This document shows, in pieces, positions 35,347-45,564 of a DNA stretch of 64,000 bases (positions are counted from its first letter, which is position 1; the number at the start of each line of letters is the position of its first letter). The stretch is taken from NCBI GenBank assembly GCA_937997485.1, contig CALKTH010000046.1:1-64000 (forward strand), in the 5' to 3' direction. The DNA comes from an uncultured Acidimicrobiales bacterium (GTDB lineage Bacteria > Actinomycetota > Acidimicrobiia > Acidimicrobiales > SZUA-35). The notes beneath the pieces are model-generated. The model was not told where the DNA came from. It did not search any database and was given only the letters and a program-made list of their open reading frames with translations. A program made the translations under genes and the position numbers.

Positions 35347-38300
35347 TCAGGTTCCGCGAATTCCGATACCCATCGAGCGCGGCACCAACGACAGGCCTGC
35401 GCCCATGAGGCCCAAGCCGAGAGCGGCCAGGAGCAGCTGCCAGGGCTTGCTGCCGGTGACCGGCAAGGAACCATCCCCGCCACTGCCGCCATCGTCGCCA
35501 CCCCCGCCAGTGTCAGCTGGCCGCTCCACCCGGGCGGTGTCCCGACTCTGGACAACCACGCCCGTGGCGTCGGTTCCTCGGGCCGTCGCCGAGTTCGTCA
35601 GATCGTTGGTCATCACGGCATCTGCAGTCACCACAATCGAGGCGCCCGGCTCGAGCCGACCCACGGCGACGGCGGTCGTCCCTTCGAGTCCGAGCGGGAG
35701 ATCAACGATCGAGATGCCCTCAACCGGCTGACCGCCAGCGTTCGTGAGCGCGAAACAAAAGGTGATGTTCGTGCCCTCCTCGGCGACGAGGAGGTCGGTG
35801 CCGCTCCCGCAATCGGCGGCAAGAGCAGGACCGGGCATCACGGACTTCTCCAACACGAGCTGGCCCGGAGGCACGATCACGGTGGCGGGGTCTGGGGTTG
35901 ACGCATCAACCCGATCAAGCCCGAGCGACGAGCCGTCGCTCGCCACCGGTAGACCGCTGGCCGACGCATTGTTGGGGAGGGTCACCGAGCTTGTGGTCTC
36001 GACGAAACGCACAACGGTGGCACCGGGAACGAGTGGGCCGGGCTCAATGAGCGTGAGCCCAAGCGCCGGGTCAGAGATCTCAATGTCGGCCAAGGTGGTA
36101 TCACCGGTGTTGGTCACCTCGAAGCAGAACGTGATGTTCGTTCCCGTGTTGACAATCACTTGCTCAGCCGAAGGGCATTGCGCTCCCGCATCATGGCCCT
36201 CGTAGACGGTCTTACTCACTGTCAGACCAGGCGTGACGACATCGACGTCGGCCTGCGCTCCGGCCGTCACCGGCGGCACGAGAAGCATCGGGGCGCCGAG
36301 ATCCGTCGCGGCGTGCCCCCGCACGGTGACCACGTTGGTGGTGTCCACCGAGAGCGGGATCGAGGACGACACCACGATGCTGTCGCCGGCGAGTAGTAGT
36401 CCAGGAACGACCAGCCCACCCGCGGTGTTCGGCAGGAGCGGGTCGGTGAGGACCACGTCGGTCAACGCCGTGTCACCCATGTTGGTGATCTCGAAGCAGA
36501 ACCACACCTGTGCGTTCGGCGGGACCGACACGAGCGGTTGCGACGTGGAACAGTCGTTCGTGGTCGAGGCCGTCTTCACTACCTGAATGCCGGGGTCGAC
36601 GACGTCGAGCGACGAGGTGTCGGTCGCGGTATCGGCCACGCCACCAGGCAGCGGCACACCGGCGGCATCCGTAGGCAAGCCCCGGGCGGTGACTTCGTTG
36701 ATGATGTCAGCAGTGGCGATGGTCTCGAAGAAGAACGACGCTGTGTCGCCAGCGGGAAGGAACGCCGGTGCCGGCGTGCGCTCGACAAGAACATCAGCGA
36801 CGCCATCGACTCCCGCCGGGAACGAGGCATCGAGTTGCGGATCGACCACTTCGATCTGCAGTCCGGCGACGTCCGATCCGTTCGTGACCTCGAAGCAATA
36901 CGTGACCGGAGCGCCGACTGCGAGGGACAACGCGTCGCTCGCGACACCCGCACAGGATGCGCCTCCGTCGTGACCGGACACGATGGACTTGGTGACGTTG
37001 ACCGAGGGAGCGGCCAACGTCGTGCTCGCCGTATCGGTAGCCTCCAGCGCCGCAGCCCCGGGAAGCGGCGCCCCGTCATTGTCGATGGCATCGATGATGA
37101 TGCTCGCCGTGTTGAGCTCGGTGGCGGTGAGCGTTGCCGCGATCTCGAACGTGGCGGTGGCCCCCGGTGCCAGCACACCGGTCGGAGCTGGCACCAGATC
37201 CGCCTCCGTCGCCCCGAGGGTCGGGTCGCTGAAGCGCATGCCCCCGAGATCAAGCGGTGCGTCGCCAGCGTTGCTGACGGCAAAGCAGTAGGTGATGGGG
37301 AGCCCATTCACGCCGAACACGTCCTCGCTCCCGGCACAGGAGCCCGCGGCCGTGACGGTCTTGGCCAGCTCGACGCCCGGAGTTGCGATCGCCAGTGCGG
37401 CGGTCTCCGACGCTGTGATCGGGCCCAGACCCGGGAGCGGAGTGAAAGCGTCGTCGGCTGGGGTGCCGCGGACATCGGCCGTGTTGAGCAGCGTTGCTGC
37501 AGCCCGGATGGGTGACTCGACGCGCTGCGAAGCACCCGGGGCGAGGTTCGGCACAACAAGCCCGGCCGCTCCGGTGAGTCCCAACGCAGCATCCTCGACC
37601 ACAACATCGGTGAGAGCCACGGCGCCGTCGTTGATCACCTCGTAGCAGTACTGAACCAGCACACCCGGAGCGACCAGCAGCGTGCGACCATCGATGCCGG
37701 GACACGACGCTCCGTCTACGAGCACCGTCTTGATCACCCGAATGGAAGGTGCCGCAACGTCGGTCAGTTCGACGGCCGTGTTGTTGTCCGGCACCGGATC
37801 ACCAGAGTTGGAGCTGACACTCACTTCGTTGCGCAGCGGACCGGTTGCGGCGGGATCGATCTGCACCGTGACGTCGTAAGAGACCGAGGCGCCGACGGCC
37901 AGATCTCCGAGCGAGCAGCCCGGAGCACCGAAGGGATCCTGCGAACATCCCGATGTCGACACCAGCGTCACCCCGGCGGGCAGCGCATCGTTGGTGATGA
38001 CGTTCCGGGCCTCCGCCGGGCCGTCGTTGCTCACGGCGATCGTGTAGGTGAGCGTTGAGCCGGCAACGACGGGATCCACCGAATCGACCTTCGTCACGCT
38101 GAGGTCCGACAGCGTCGGTGATTCGAGGACGGACGACGAGTTGTTGGACGGGTCCGCATCGAGGAAGTTCGGGCCCTCCTCAATCGTGGCGATGTTCTCG
38201 ACGTCACCGGCGAGCGCCGCCACCGTTCCGGTCACCGTGTAGACGAGCTCATCACCAGCCACGATCGTGACGGTGTCGGCGATGTCGCCCAACCCGGACG

Positions 38301-39786
38301 GGGAACATGAACTGTTGGTCGAGCTGGCGGCACAGGTCCAGGTGGCGCCAAGCACGTCGGCGGTGAACGTGTCCCGAACGATCGCGCCCACGGCCGGGGC
38401 GCTGCCGGCTTCGCTTCGCACGGTGAGCGTGTAGGTGATGGGACCGCCCGGTCCGGCAAAACCGGAGCTGGTCTTCGCGATCGACAGATCGCCTGTCGGG
38501 GCCACGGCGAGCGGGATCACGGGAGTTTCGGTGCCCATGCACTCCGCATCACCGAGCCGCAGGCCGGCTGACGGATTGACCAACTCAACCTCGAAGTCCA
38601 GTCGGGCGGCCAGAGCGAGCGACGGCTCGATCTGGACCGTCACGTAGTCAGCCGGATTGTTTGGGTCGTAGACGCCGGGGCTCATCGTGAGTTCGATGTT
38701 GCCGTTGCCGGCAACGGCGACGCCGACATCGGATCGAGGAGTGCCAGCCCCGTCAAAGACCTGGGACACCGTGTAGTCCGTACCCGGCACCGCCCCAACC
38801 GATGCCACTTGAATGCTCTCCGCAGCGGTGAACGCGCCGCTGACAGCGAAGGTCACGTAGAAGTTGCCGTCGGCTGCGGGACGAGTCTGGTTGACGTTGT
38901 TGGTGACATCGGGGTCGACGAATTCGATGGTGGGCGGCAGGTCAAGGCCAACATCGTCGATCAGGTTGCCGAACGACACGCGTCCGAATGAGCCCTCGAT
39001 GGCACCAAAAGCAAAACGCTGCGGTCCGGTCGTGGCCGGGCCACCAGCCCAGGTGCCCGTGTGCTCCAACCACCCGTTGGTGCCGGTCCCGTCGTTCTGA
39101 CCGGGCAGCGAGGTGAGCGTTCCTGAGCGATACCCGACCGACGCCGGTGGTGTGGTGCCCGACCAGGCCGCGGGGTCCGAGATCGTGACTTCCATCGTGT
39201 TGATCTGGCCGACGCCGCGCGCTCGGTGTTGCACGCTCCAGCTCACTGACTCACCGGCCAGCACACAGACGTCCTGGTAGATCGCGGCGGGCCGGAACGC
39301 ATTGAGCTCGATCCGCTGGCGGCCGTCGAACGCCGTGGAGCGGCCGTTGTAGTTGAGCGGACCGGCCCACACTTCGATCGGGTGGTCTCGGCCACCGGCA
39401 CGCGGATGTGTCGTCTGCCAGCCCTCGAGCTGGAGTTCTCCTCCGGATTGGGTGCCGTTCAACGCTTCATAGAACGTGTGGCCGTTGCCGCTCCGCTGCG
39501 GGCTTTCGAAGCTCCCATTGATGACCGAGCGCACGGGTAGCAGCGGGCTGGGCACCGGAATGATCGGTGGAGTCGGCGTGGCTGAGAGCGCGGCCGCGAC
39601 CTGCACAGGCTGAGCCGTTGGGAGCTGAGCGGAAAGCGCCACCGCGGCGGGAGGGGCCATCGACGCCACGCCGAAGAGCGCGCAGATCACCGCCAAGGCC
39701 GAAAGCTGGCGCTGCCTGCCAGATACTGGTTTGTGAGAACGTGAAGGCGTCACGCCCACCTCTCCCCTTGCGTTGCCCGACCCCAT
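35347..39786 (-). CDS. Large DUF11-repeat surface protein with LPVTG sorting signal
   Basis: A 1479-residue exported protein. After a signal segment (hydrophobic about 29-50) comes an N-terminal lectin-like region (about 93-300, starting VINGSFESPQRSG and ending near the Cys-containing VCVLAGESVSW). The bulk is a series of beta-sandwich repeats of the DUF11 kind: two of the YTLTV/YTIAVSNDGPAEARNV type, then six longer units each with K-T/S-V near the start, a Cys, and T-Y/F-C-F-E-V-T-N-x-G-D-T-x-L before a DP.LG motif. The C-terminus is GDGSLPVTGS followed by a hydrophobic helix and a basic end at 1441-1479, typical of sortase anchoring. It probably serves as an adhesin or stalk-like cell-wall protein. 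Confidence 0.85.
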   Translation of the reverse strand: MGSGNARGEVGVTPSRSHKPVSGRQRQLSALAVICALFGVASMAPPAAVALSAQLPTAQPVQVAAALSATPTPPIIPVPSPLLPVRSVINGSFESPQRSGNGHTFYEALNGTQSGGELQLEGWQTTHPRAGGRDHPIEVWAGPLNYNGRSTAFDGRQRIELNAFRPAAIYQDVCVLAGESVSWSVQHRARGVGQINTMEVTISDPAAWSGTTPPASVGYRSGTLTSLPGQNDGTGTNGWLEHTGTWAGGPATTGPQRFAFGAIEGSFGRVSFGNLIDDVGLDLPPTIEFVDPDVTNNVNQTRPAADGNFYVTFAVSGAFTAAESIQVASVGAVPGTDYTVSQVFDGAGTPRSDVGVAVAGNGNIELTMSPGVYDPNNPADYVTVQIEPSLALAARLDFEVELVNPSAGLRLGDAECMGTETPVIPLAVAPTGDLSIAKTSSGFAGPGGPITYTLTVRSEAGSAPAVGAIVRDTFTADVLGATWTCAASSTNSSCSPSGLGDIADTVTIVAGDELVYTVTGTVAALAGDVENIATIEEGPNFLDADPSNNSSSVLESPTLSDLSVTKVDSVDPVVAGSTLTYTIAVSNDGPAEARNVITNDALPAGVTLVSTSGCSQDPFGAPGCSLGDLAVGASVSYDVTVQIDPAATGPLRNEVSVSSNSGDPVPDNNTAVELTDVAAPSIRVIKTVLVDGASCPGIDGRTLLVAPGVLVQYCYEVINDGAVALTDVVVEDAALGLTGAAGLVVPNLAPGASQRVESPIRAAATLLNTADVRGTPADDAFTPLPGLGPITASETAALAIATPGVELAKTVTAAGSCAGSEDVFGVNGLPITYCFAVSNAGDAPLDLGGMRFSDPTLGATEADLVPAPTGVLAPGATATFEIAATLTATELNTASIIIDAIDNDGAPLPGAAALEATDTASTTLAAPSVNVTKSIVSGHDGGASCAGVASDALSLAVGAPVTYCFEVTNGSDVAGLQIEVVDPQLDASFPAGVDGVADVLVERTPAPAFLPAGDTASFFFETIATADIINEVTARGLPTDAAGVPLPGGVADTATDTSSLDVVDPGIQVVKTASTTNDCSTSQPLVSVPPNAQVWFCFEITNMGDTALTDVVLTDPLLPNTAGGLVVPGLLLAGDSIVVSSSIPLSVDTTNVVTVRGHAATDLGAPMLLVPPVTAGAQADVDVVTPGLTVSKTVYEGHDAGAQCPSAEQVIVNTGTNITFCFEVTNTGDTTLADIEISDPALGLTLIEPGPLVPGATVVRFVETTSSVTLPNNASASGLPVASDGSSLGLDRVDASTPDPATVIVPPGQLVLEKSVMPGPALAADCGSGTDLLVAEEGTNITFCFALTNAGGQPVEGISIVDLPLGLEGTTAVAVGRLEPGASIVVTADAVMTNDLTNSATARGTDATGVVVQSRDTARVERPADTGGGGDDGGSGGDGSLPVTGSKPWQLLLAALGLGLMGAGLSLVPRSMGIGIRGT

Positions 39787-39878
39787 GGTTCTAGCAGCAG
39801 CAGGACAGAGCGACGCAGGGCGTGAGAACGGTACCGACGGGTCAGAGACGTCCGAAAGTCACGCCAACGAGAAGGGGA

Positions 39879-41489
39879 TCAGCGCAAGGTGGTGAGCGTG
39901 GCTGCGGCGTCGTCGAGGAAGCCACCGCCAAGATCGGGAAAGATGCCCAACGCCAGGGTGACAACCACGGCGACACCAATCACGAAGATGGCGGCCGGCG
40001 GAAGATCGAACGGCGCTGTCTCAGCGGTCAGTGCGGCATCAGCTGCCTCGGCGGTCTCTTCGTCTCCGGCTTCTGCATCGTCTGCGCCACCCATGAACAT
40101 CGCCACCACCACTCGGAGGTAGAGATAGGCGCTCACGACAGCGGAGAGCATGGCCACGGCGGCGAGCCAGTAGTGCTCATCGGCGGCCGACGCAGCGATC
40201 ACACGGAACTTGGCGAAGAAACCAGATGTGAATGGGATACCAGCTTGGCCGAAGAGCAAGACCACGAAGAGCCCGGCGAGCACGGGCTGCTTGGCCGCCA
40301 GCCCTCGGTAGTCGTCGATCGAGTGTGCGTCGTCGCCTCGCCGACCCATCACCGTGATCACAGCGAACGTGCCGATCGCCATCACGGAGTAGGTGAAGAG
40401 GTAGAAGAGAATGGAGGTGCTGCCCAGAACGTCAACGCCCCGGTCGCCGGTGGCGGCGTGGAGTCCCACGAGCATGAAGCCTGCGTGGCTGATGGAGGAG
40501 TACGCCATCATGCGCTTCACGTTGGTCTGCACGACGGCGAGGAACGCACCGACCACGAGCGTCATCACCGCAAGGGCGGCCACCATCGGCAGCCACTCGT
40601 CGCTCACACCAGCAAAGCCGTAGAGGAAGACTCGGAGGAAACCGCCGAAGGCGGCGACCTTCACCGCCGAGGCCATGAATGCCACGACCGGTGTGGGTGA
40701 GCCCTGATAGACGTCGGGCGTCCACACGTGGAACGGAGCGGCTGACACCTTGAAGGCGAAGCCAACGAGGAGGAACGCAATACCCACGAGCAAGAGTGAG
40801 GCGTTCTCGGCCGGAATGAGACCGCGAGCGCCGACGCGGAAGAGGCTGTCGCTGATGTCGGCCAGGCGGGTGGAGCCGGTGGCGCCGTAGACAAGGGCGA
40901 TGCCGTAGAGGAAGACCGCCGAGGACAGAGCGCCGAGCACGAAGTACTTGAAGCCGGCTTCCTGCGAGTCGGTGCGACGCAAGTGCAGCGCCGCCAGCAC
41001 GTAGACGGCGATGGAGAGAATCTCCAGACCGACGAAAGAAACGATGAGGTCTTCGGCCGAGGCCAAGAGCACGCCACCGGAAGCGGAGAGGAGGATCAGC
41101 GCGTACCACTCGGGCCCTTCCAGACCCTCACGACGGAGGTAGTCATCCAAGAGCAGAGCAACGAGCACGACCGCCACGCAGATGATGCCGGTGATGAACA
41201 ACGTGAAGTTGTCGACCACGATGGCATTGGCCAGCACCGGGAACATGCCCTGGCCGCCTGCCGGTGCTTCTTCGTTCACCCGATCAGCGATGAAGGGAAT
41301 GAAGAAGGCAGCCGTGATGGCGCTGGCTGCGGTGAACGCAGCGGGGAACGAACCTGTGCGTGTGCTGGGCACGAGCGAGGTGATCGTGATGAGAAGCACA
41401 CCGGCCAACGACAGAATCGTCAGCGGCCAGATGAGCGACCACTCGATGTTCGGAGTGGCGATGTCGACAACTTGCTGGGCGAACATCAC
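39879..41489 (-). CDS. nuoN: NADH-quinone oxidoreductase subunit N (second complex I)
   Basis: A 536-residue antiporter-like subunit, last gene of the second operon. Hallmarks are FVGLEILSIAVYVLAALHLRR (essential Glu), AAPFHVWTPDVYQGSPTPVVAFMASAVKVAAFGGFLR and VKRMMAYSSISHAGFMLVGL. It has about 14 membrane helices and a short Glu/Asp-rich loop near the C-terminus (DDAEAGDEETAEAADA). The ATG overlaps the nuoM stop by four bases (41486-41489). It differs strongly from the NuoN at 11257, so the two operons are not a recent duplication. Confidence 0.95.
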   Translation of the reverse strand: MMFAQQVVDIATPNIEWSLIWPLTILSLAGVLLITITSLVPSTRTGSFPAAFTAASAITAAFFIPFIADRVNEEAPAGGQGMFPVLANAIVVDNFTLFITGIICVAVVLVALLLDDYLRREGLEGPEWYALILLSASGGVLLASAEDLIVSFVGLEILSIAVYVLAALHLRRTDSQEAGFKYFVLGALSSAVFLYGIALVYGATGSTRLADISDSLFRVGARGLIPAENASLLLVGIAFLLVGFAFKVSAAPFHVWTPDVYQGSPTPVVAFMASAVKVAAFGGFLRVFLYGFAGVSDEWLPMVAALAVMTLVVGAFLAVVQTNVKRMMAYSSISHAGFMLVGLHAATGDRGVDVLGSTSILFYLFTYSVMAIGTFAVITVMGRRGDDAHSIDDYRGLAAKQPVLAGLFVVLLFGQAGIPFTSGFFAKFRVIAASAADEHYWLAAVAMLSAVVSAYLYLRVVVAMFMGGADDAEAGDEETAEAADAALTAETAPFDLPPAAIFVIGVAVVVTLALGIFPDLGGGFLDDAAATLTTLR

Positions 41490-43195
41490 TCTTCTTCTCC
41501 GCCCTCTTCGCTGTGATCATCATCGCCGCTGTGATCGTCTTCGCCGCTGTGCGACTCGGCCTTGTCCTCGGCTTCTTCGAGGGCCTCGGTGAGGCGGTCG
41601 GCGTCGGCTGGCTCGGCGGGGGCGTCGGGCTCGATCTCCTCGAAGCCTTCCACTCGTTCTTCCATGTGGGTGATCAGCACGTCGACGGAAGGGCTGATGC
41701 GTTCGAGCACGGGCTTGGGATAGACACCGAGCACCACGATCAGCACGAGAAGCGGCAGGATCGCCAGGCCCTCGGAGAAGCGAAGGTCTTCCATCTCTGC
41801 GTTCGCGCCCTCGGCCGGGCCGTGGAACACACGCTGGTAGGCCCAGAGCAGGTAGAGGGCCGCAAGGATTACACCAGATGCGGCAACCACGGCCCACCAC
41901 TGGGCGCTCTGGAATGCACCGAGGAGGATGAGGAACTCGCCGGTGAATCCGTTGAGACCGGGAAGACCGATCGAACTCAGCATGACCAGCGTGAAGACCG
42001 CGGCCATGATCGGAGCGGCAGACTGGAGGCCGCCGAGCTCGGCGATCTGGCGGGTGTGACGCCGCTCGTAGATCCAACCAACCAGGATGAACAGCGCACC
42101 GGTGGAGATGCCGTGGTTCACCATCTGGAGAACAGCGCCTTCGAGACCTTGGGAGTTGAAGGCGAAAATCCCGAGCACGATGAAGCCCATGTGGGCCACC
42201 GAGGAGTAGGCGACCAACCGCTTGAGGTCCTTCTGCATCGTGGCGACGATGGCGGCGTACACAATCCCGATGACGCCGAGCGTCAGGAACAGAGGGGCGA
42301 GGCGTTCAGCCGCTTCGGGGAACAGATAGAGCCCGAAGCGAATGAAGCCGTAGCTACCGAGCTTGAGCATCACGCCGGCCAGAATCACTGAACCAGCTGT
42401 GGGAGCTTCGGTGTGAGCGTCCGGTAGCCAGGTGTGCAGCGGGAACATCGGGACCTTCACGGCAAAGCCGAGAGCGAAGGCCAGGAAGAGCAGCGTTTGC
42501 GCAGTGCCCTCGAGGGCATCGGAGTTCGCGGCCAGCACGGTGACATCGAACGTGAGCGGGTTGCCCGTCCGGTTTGCCGTGAGCAGCGCGGTGGAGACGA
42601 GGGCCACCAGCATCAACGCTGAACCGGCCATCGTGTAGAGGAAGAACTTCAGCGCGGCGTAGATCCGGTTGCCGTGGCCCCATCCGCCGATCAGGAAGTA
42701 CATCGGCACGAGGACGATCTCGAAGAAGACGAAGAACAGCAGCAGGTCGAGCGCCATGAACACGCCCATCGAGCCCGCCATGAGCAGCATCAGCCAGATG
42801 TAGTACGGCTTCTCATCGTGATGCGGCTCGGTGGCCATGATCGCGATGGGGAAGAGGATGCCGGTGAGCACCACGAGGAACAGCGAGATGCCGTCGACGG
42901 CGAGGAACCATTGGAGCCCGAGATCTTCGAGCCAGGTCCGCTGAACAACGAACTGGAAGCCGCCGTCGGCCTTGTCGAAGTCGGCCAGCATGAAGATCGA
43001 AATGGCGCCAGTGATGGCGGAGCCGAGAAGTGCCGTGAGCTTGAGTTCCGCCACCCGGCGATTCGGGATGAACAGCAACGTGGCCGCGGTGATCAGGGGC
43101 ACCAGAATCAGCGAAGGCAGAAGCGGGAACGTGGGCGCCGGGCCCGACGACTCCACAGCCAGCACTGTTGGGGCGAGGATGGACAACGCGCTCAC
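41486..43195 (-). CDS. nuoM: NADH-quinone oxidoreductase subunit M (second complex I)
   Basis: A 569-residue antiporter-like subunit with FFVFFEIVLVPMYFLIGGWGHGNR, HTWLPDAHTEAPTAGSVILAGVMLKLGSYG and KRLVAYSSVAHMGFIVLG. The C-terminal 60 residues form an acidic, His-containing cytoplasmic tail (ending in a run of Asp/His/Ser/Glu such as GEDDHSGDDDHSEEGGEEE), absent from ordinary NuoM. It overlaps nuoL and nuoN by four bases each. Confidence 0.95.
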   Translation of the reverse strand: MSALSILAPTVLAVESSGPAPTFPLLPSLILVPLITAATLLFIPNRRVAELKLTALLGSAITGAISIFMLADFDKADGGFQFVVQRTWLEDLGLQWFLAVDGISLFLVVLTGILFPIAIMATEPHHDEKPYYIWLMLLMAGSMGVFMALDLLLFFVFFEIVLVPMYFLIGGWGHGNRIYAALKFFLYTMAGSALMLVALVSTALLTANRTGNPLTFDVTVLAANSDALEGTAQTLLFLAFALGFAVKVPMFPLHTWLPDAHTEAPTAGSVILAGVMLKLGSYGFIRFGLYLFPEAAERLAPLFLTLGVIGIVYAAIVATMQKDLKRLVAYSSVAHMGFIVLGIFAFNSQGLEGAVLQMVNHGISTGALFILVGWIYERRHTRQIAELGGLQSAAPIMAAVFTLVMLSSIGLPGLNGFTGEFLILLGAFQSAQWWAVVAASGVILAALYLLWAYQRVFHGPAEGANAEMEDLRFSEGLAILPLLVLIVVLGVYPKPVLERISPSVDVLITHMEERVEGFEEIEPDAPAEPADADRLTEALEEAEDKAESHSGEDDHSGDDDHSEEGGEEE

Positions 43196-45561
43196 AGCAC
43201 CAGACTCCTGAGCAGGACCAGAGCGACGACACCCGTGCCAAGCACGATCATCGCCCCGTAGGAACGAACGAAACCGGGCTGAAGGGCCCGGGCGTGACCG
43301 GCGACGGCCCGCACTGTGGCCGGCACGCCGTTGACTGCACCGTCGACCACCGTGGCATCGAAAGCGGCAGCGCCGTCGAAGCTGGCGGTACCCGGCCCGC
43401 CGGCAAAATCGGCGATGGCCTTGTCGTAGTGCACGGCCGCAGCAAGCTGAGGACGCTCAATCGTTGCCGGATCCCGCTTGCCCTTCAGATAGACGGCGAA
43501 GGCAGCGAGGATCGCCGTGGCGCCCACTCCAATGGCGACGAACGCCAGGATCCACTTGACCGTGGCGGTCTGGGTGATGTGGTGCTCGTTGCCAAACAGT
43601 GAGGGCTCGAGCCAGTGCTCCAGGAAGTGGAGTTCCTTGGTGAAGGGGAGGTTGAGAATGCCACCAACGGCGGCGAGGCCGGAGAGGGCCACGAGCGGCA
43701 CCGTCATGGTCCACGGCGACTCGTGGGGCTTGTACGCCTGACGTTCCCGGTAGGAGTCGGGCAGCATCTCTTCGAACGCAGCGACGTCGGGGGCCGGGGT
43801 CAACGCCGTGACGTGCTCGGGCACGGTCGGCGCCTGCGAACGGAGGGACTCGACCTCGGCGACGTTCGTCCGGGCGGTCTCCACGGCGGCTTCAGCTTCG
43901 GCAACGACAGCGAGGGCATCGTCGAGCTTGCGTTGGGACTTGACCACGGCATCGGCGGCCTTTGGCACACCCTTCTCGGCCTTGGCCAGTGCCTTTTCGA
44001 GCTTGGCGTAGCCGTCGTCGTCGGCGGAGGCGCCAGCAAGCGCTTCGGTGGCCTCGGCCAGGGCGCCGTCGGCCTTGGCCACGGCTTCGTTCTTCTTGGC
44101 GATGTCGGCTTCGGCCTTCTCAACGGCTTCCTGCGCCTTGAGGACCTCGGCCTGAGCCTCCCCGATCTGAGCCGACGCAGCGTTCACGCGATTGCTGAAG
44201 GCGGCGTCGATCTCTTCGGCGTGGGCGTCGAAGAACCGAGTGCGACCGAAGAAGGTGAGGATGACCTGGCGAGTCATATAGAAGGCGGTGAGTAGCGCGG
44301 TGACCAGTCCGATGAACCAAAGGATCGGATCGACGTCGTAGGCGTAGAGGAGGATCTCGTCCTTGCTCCAGAAGCCGGAGAACGGCGGCACGCCGGCGAT
44401 GGCGAGCCAGCCGATGATGAACGTTCCTGCGGTGATCGGCATGAGCTTGGCCAAGCCACCCATACGTCGCATGTCTTGCTCGTCGTGCATGCCGTGAATG
44501 ACGGAACCGGAGCCCAGGAACAGCAGCGCCTTGAAGAAGGCGTGCGTGATCATGTGGAACATGGCCGGCACATAGGCGCCAACACCAACCGCGAGCACGA
44601 GGTAACCGAGCTGGCTGACCGTGGAGTAGGCCAAGACCTTCTTGATGTCGTTCTGGACAACGGCGGCGAGCGCCGCCAACAGGCCGGTGAGGGCACCGAG
44701 GTAGGCGATCGTGGTGAGTGACCACGGAGCTGCCTCGGCCAGGATCGGGTTGAGGCGGGTGAGAAGGAAGACACCCGAGGTCACCATGGTGGCGGCGTGG
44801 ATCAGAGCCGAAACAGGCGTGGGGCCAGCCATGGCGTCGGGTAGCCAGACGAACAGCGGGAACTGGGCCGACTTGCCGGTGACACCCAGCAGGAACAGCA
44901 GAGCGATGGCCGTGGCCACTCCCTCGGTGAGCACGTTCGGCGCTTCAGAGAGAATGTCGGCGTAACGAATGGAGCCGAACTCCCGGAACACGAGGAACGT
45001 GGCGATCATGAAGCCGAAGTCACCGATGCGGTTGGTGACGAAGGCCTTCTTGCCGGCCGAAGCGTTGGCTTCGCTCTTGTGCCAGAACGAGATGAGGAAG
45101 TACGAGCAGGCACCCACGCCCTCCCAGCCGAGGAAGGTGAGGAGCAGGTTGTCACCCAACACGAGCACGAGCATCGATGCGGCGAAGAGGTTGAGATAGA
45201 GGAAGAACTTCGAGAAGTTCGGATCCCCGTGCATGTATCCCACGGAGTAGAGGTGGATCAGCGTGGCGATGCCGGTGATGAACAGGCACATCGCGATGGA
45301 CAGCGGATCCACGAAGAAGCCAACGTCGACACTGAAGTTGCCGGCGGGGACCCAAGTGAAGATCTTCTGGAGGTAGAAGCGATGCGCCTCTTCCTCGTTG
45401 AGGAGGCCGACGAACACGACGGCGGTGGCAGCAAAGCTGCCACCCATCATGCCGGTGGCGAGCCAACCGGCCAGTGGTTCACCAAGGCGCCGACCAAGCA
45501 CGACCAGGAGAAGGAACCCTGCCAGAGGGAAGGCAGGAATGAGCCAAGCAGCTTCGAGCAC
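43192..45561 (-). CDS. nuoL: NADH-quinone oxidoreductase subunit L (second complex I) with long coiled-coil insertion
   Basis: A 789-residue distal antiporter-like subunit. Residues 1-445 follow the family closely (GWEGVGACSYFLISFWH, FVWLPDAMAGPTPVSALIHAATMVTSGVF, SGFWSKDEILLYAYD, LTFFGRTRFF). At about residues 450-577 there is an Ala/Glu/Lys/Val-rich heptad-like insertion (beginning near EEIDAAFSNRVNAASAQIGEA, ending near ESLRSQAPTVPEH) that predicts a long coiled coil. The family sequence resumes at PHESPWTMTVPLVALSG. In other NuoL proteins this loop is short. It starts 4 bp from nuoK. The helices needed for proton transfer are intact, so the enzyme should work. Confidence 0.95.
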   Translation of the reverse strand: MLEAAWLIPAFPLAGFLLLVVLGRRLGEPLAGWLATGMMGGSFAATAVVFVGLLNEEEAHRFYLQKIFTWVPAGNFSVDVGFFVDPLSIAMCLFITGIATLIHLYSVGYMHGDPNFSKFFLYLNLFAASMLVLVLGDNLLLTFLGWEGVGACSYFLISFWHKSEANASAGKKAFVTNRIGDFGFMIATFLVFREFGSIRYADILSEAPNVLTEGVATAIALLFLLGVTGKSAQFPLFVWLPDAMAGPTPVSALIHAATMVTSGVFLLTRLNPILAEAAPWSLTTIAYLGALTGLLAALAAVVQNDIKKVLAYSTVSQLGYLVLAVGVGAYVPAMFHMITHAFFKALLFLGSGSVIHGMHDEQDMRRMGGLAKLMPITAGTFIIGWLAIAGVPPFSGFWSKDEILLYAYDVDPILWFIGLVTALLTAFYMTRQVILTFFGRTRFFDAHAEEIDAAFSNRVNAASAQIGEAQAEVLKAQEAVEKAEADIAKKNEAVAKADGALAEATEALAGASADDDGYAKLEKALAKAEKGVPKAADAVVKSQRKLDDALAVVAEAEAAVETARTNVAEVESLRSQAPTVPEHVTALTPAPDVAAFEEMLPDSYRERQAYKPHESPWTMTVPLVALSGLAAVGGILNLPFTKELHFLEHWLEPSLFGNEHHITQTATVKWILAFVAIGVGATAILAAFAVYLKGKRDPATIERPQLAAAVHYDKAIADFAGGPGTASFDGAAAFDATVVDGAVNGVPATVRAVAGHARALQPGFVRSYGAMIVLGTGVVALVLLRSLVL

Positions 45562-45564
45562 GGG

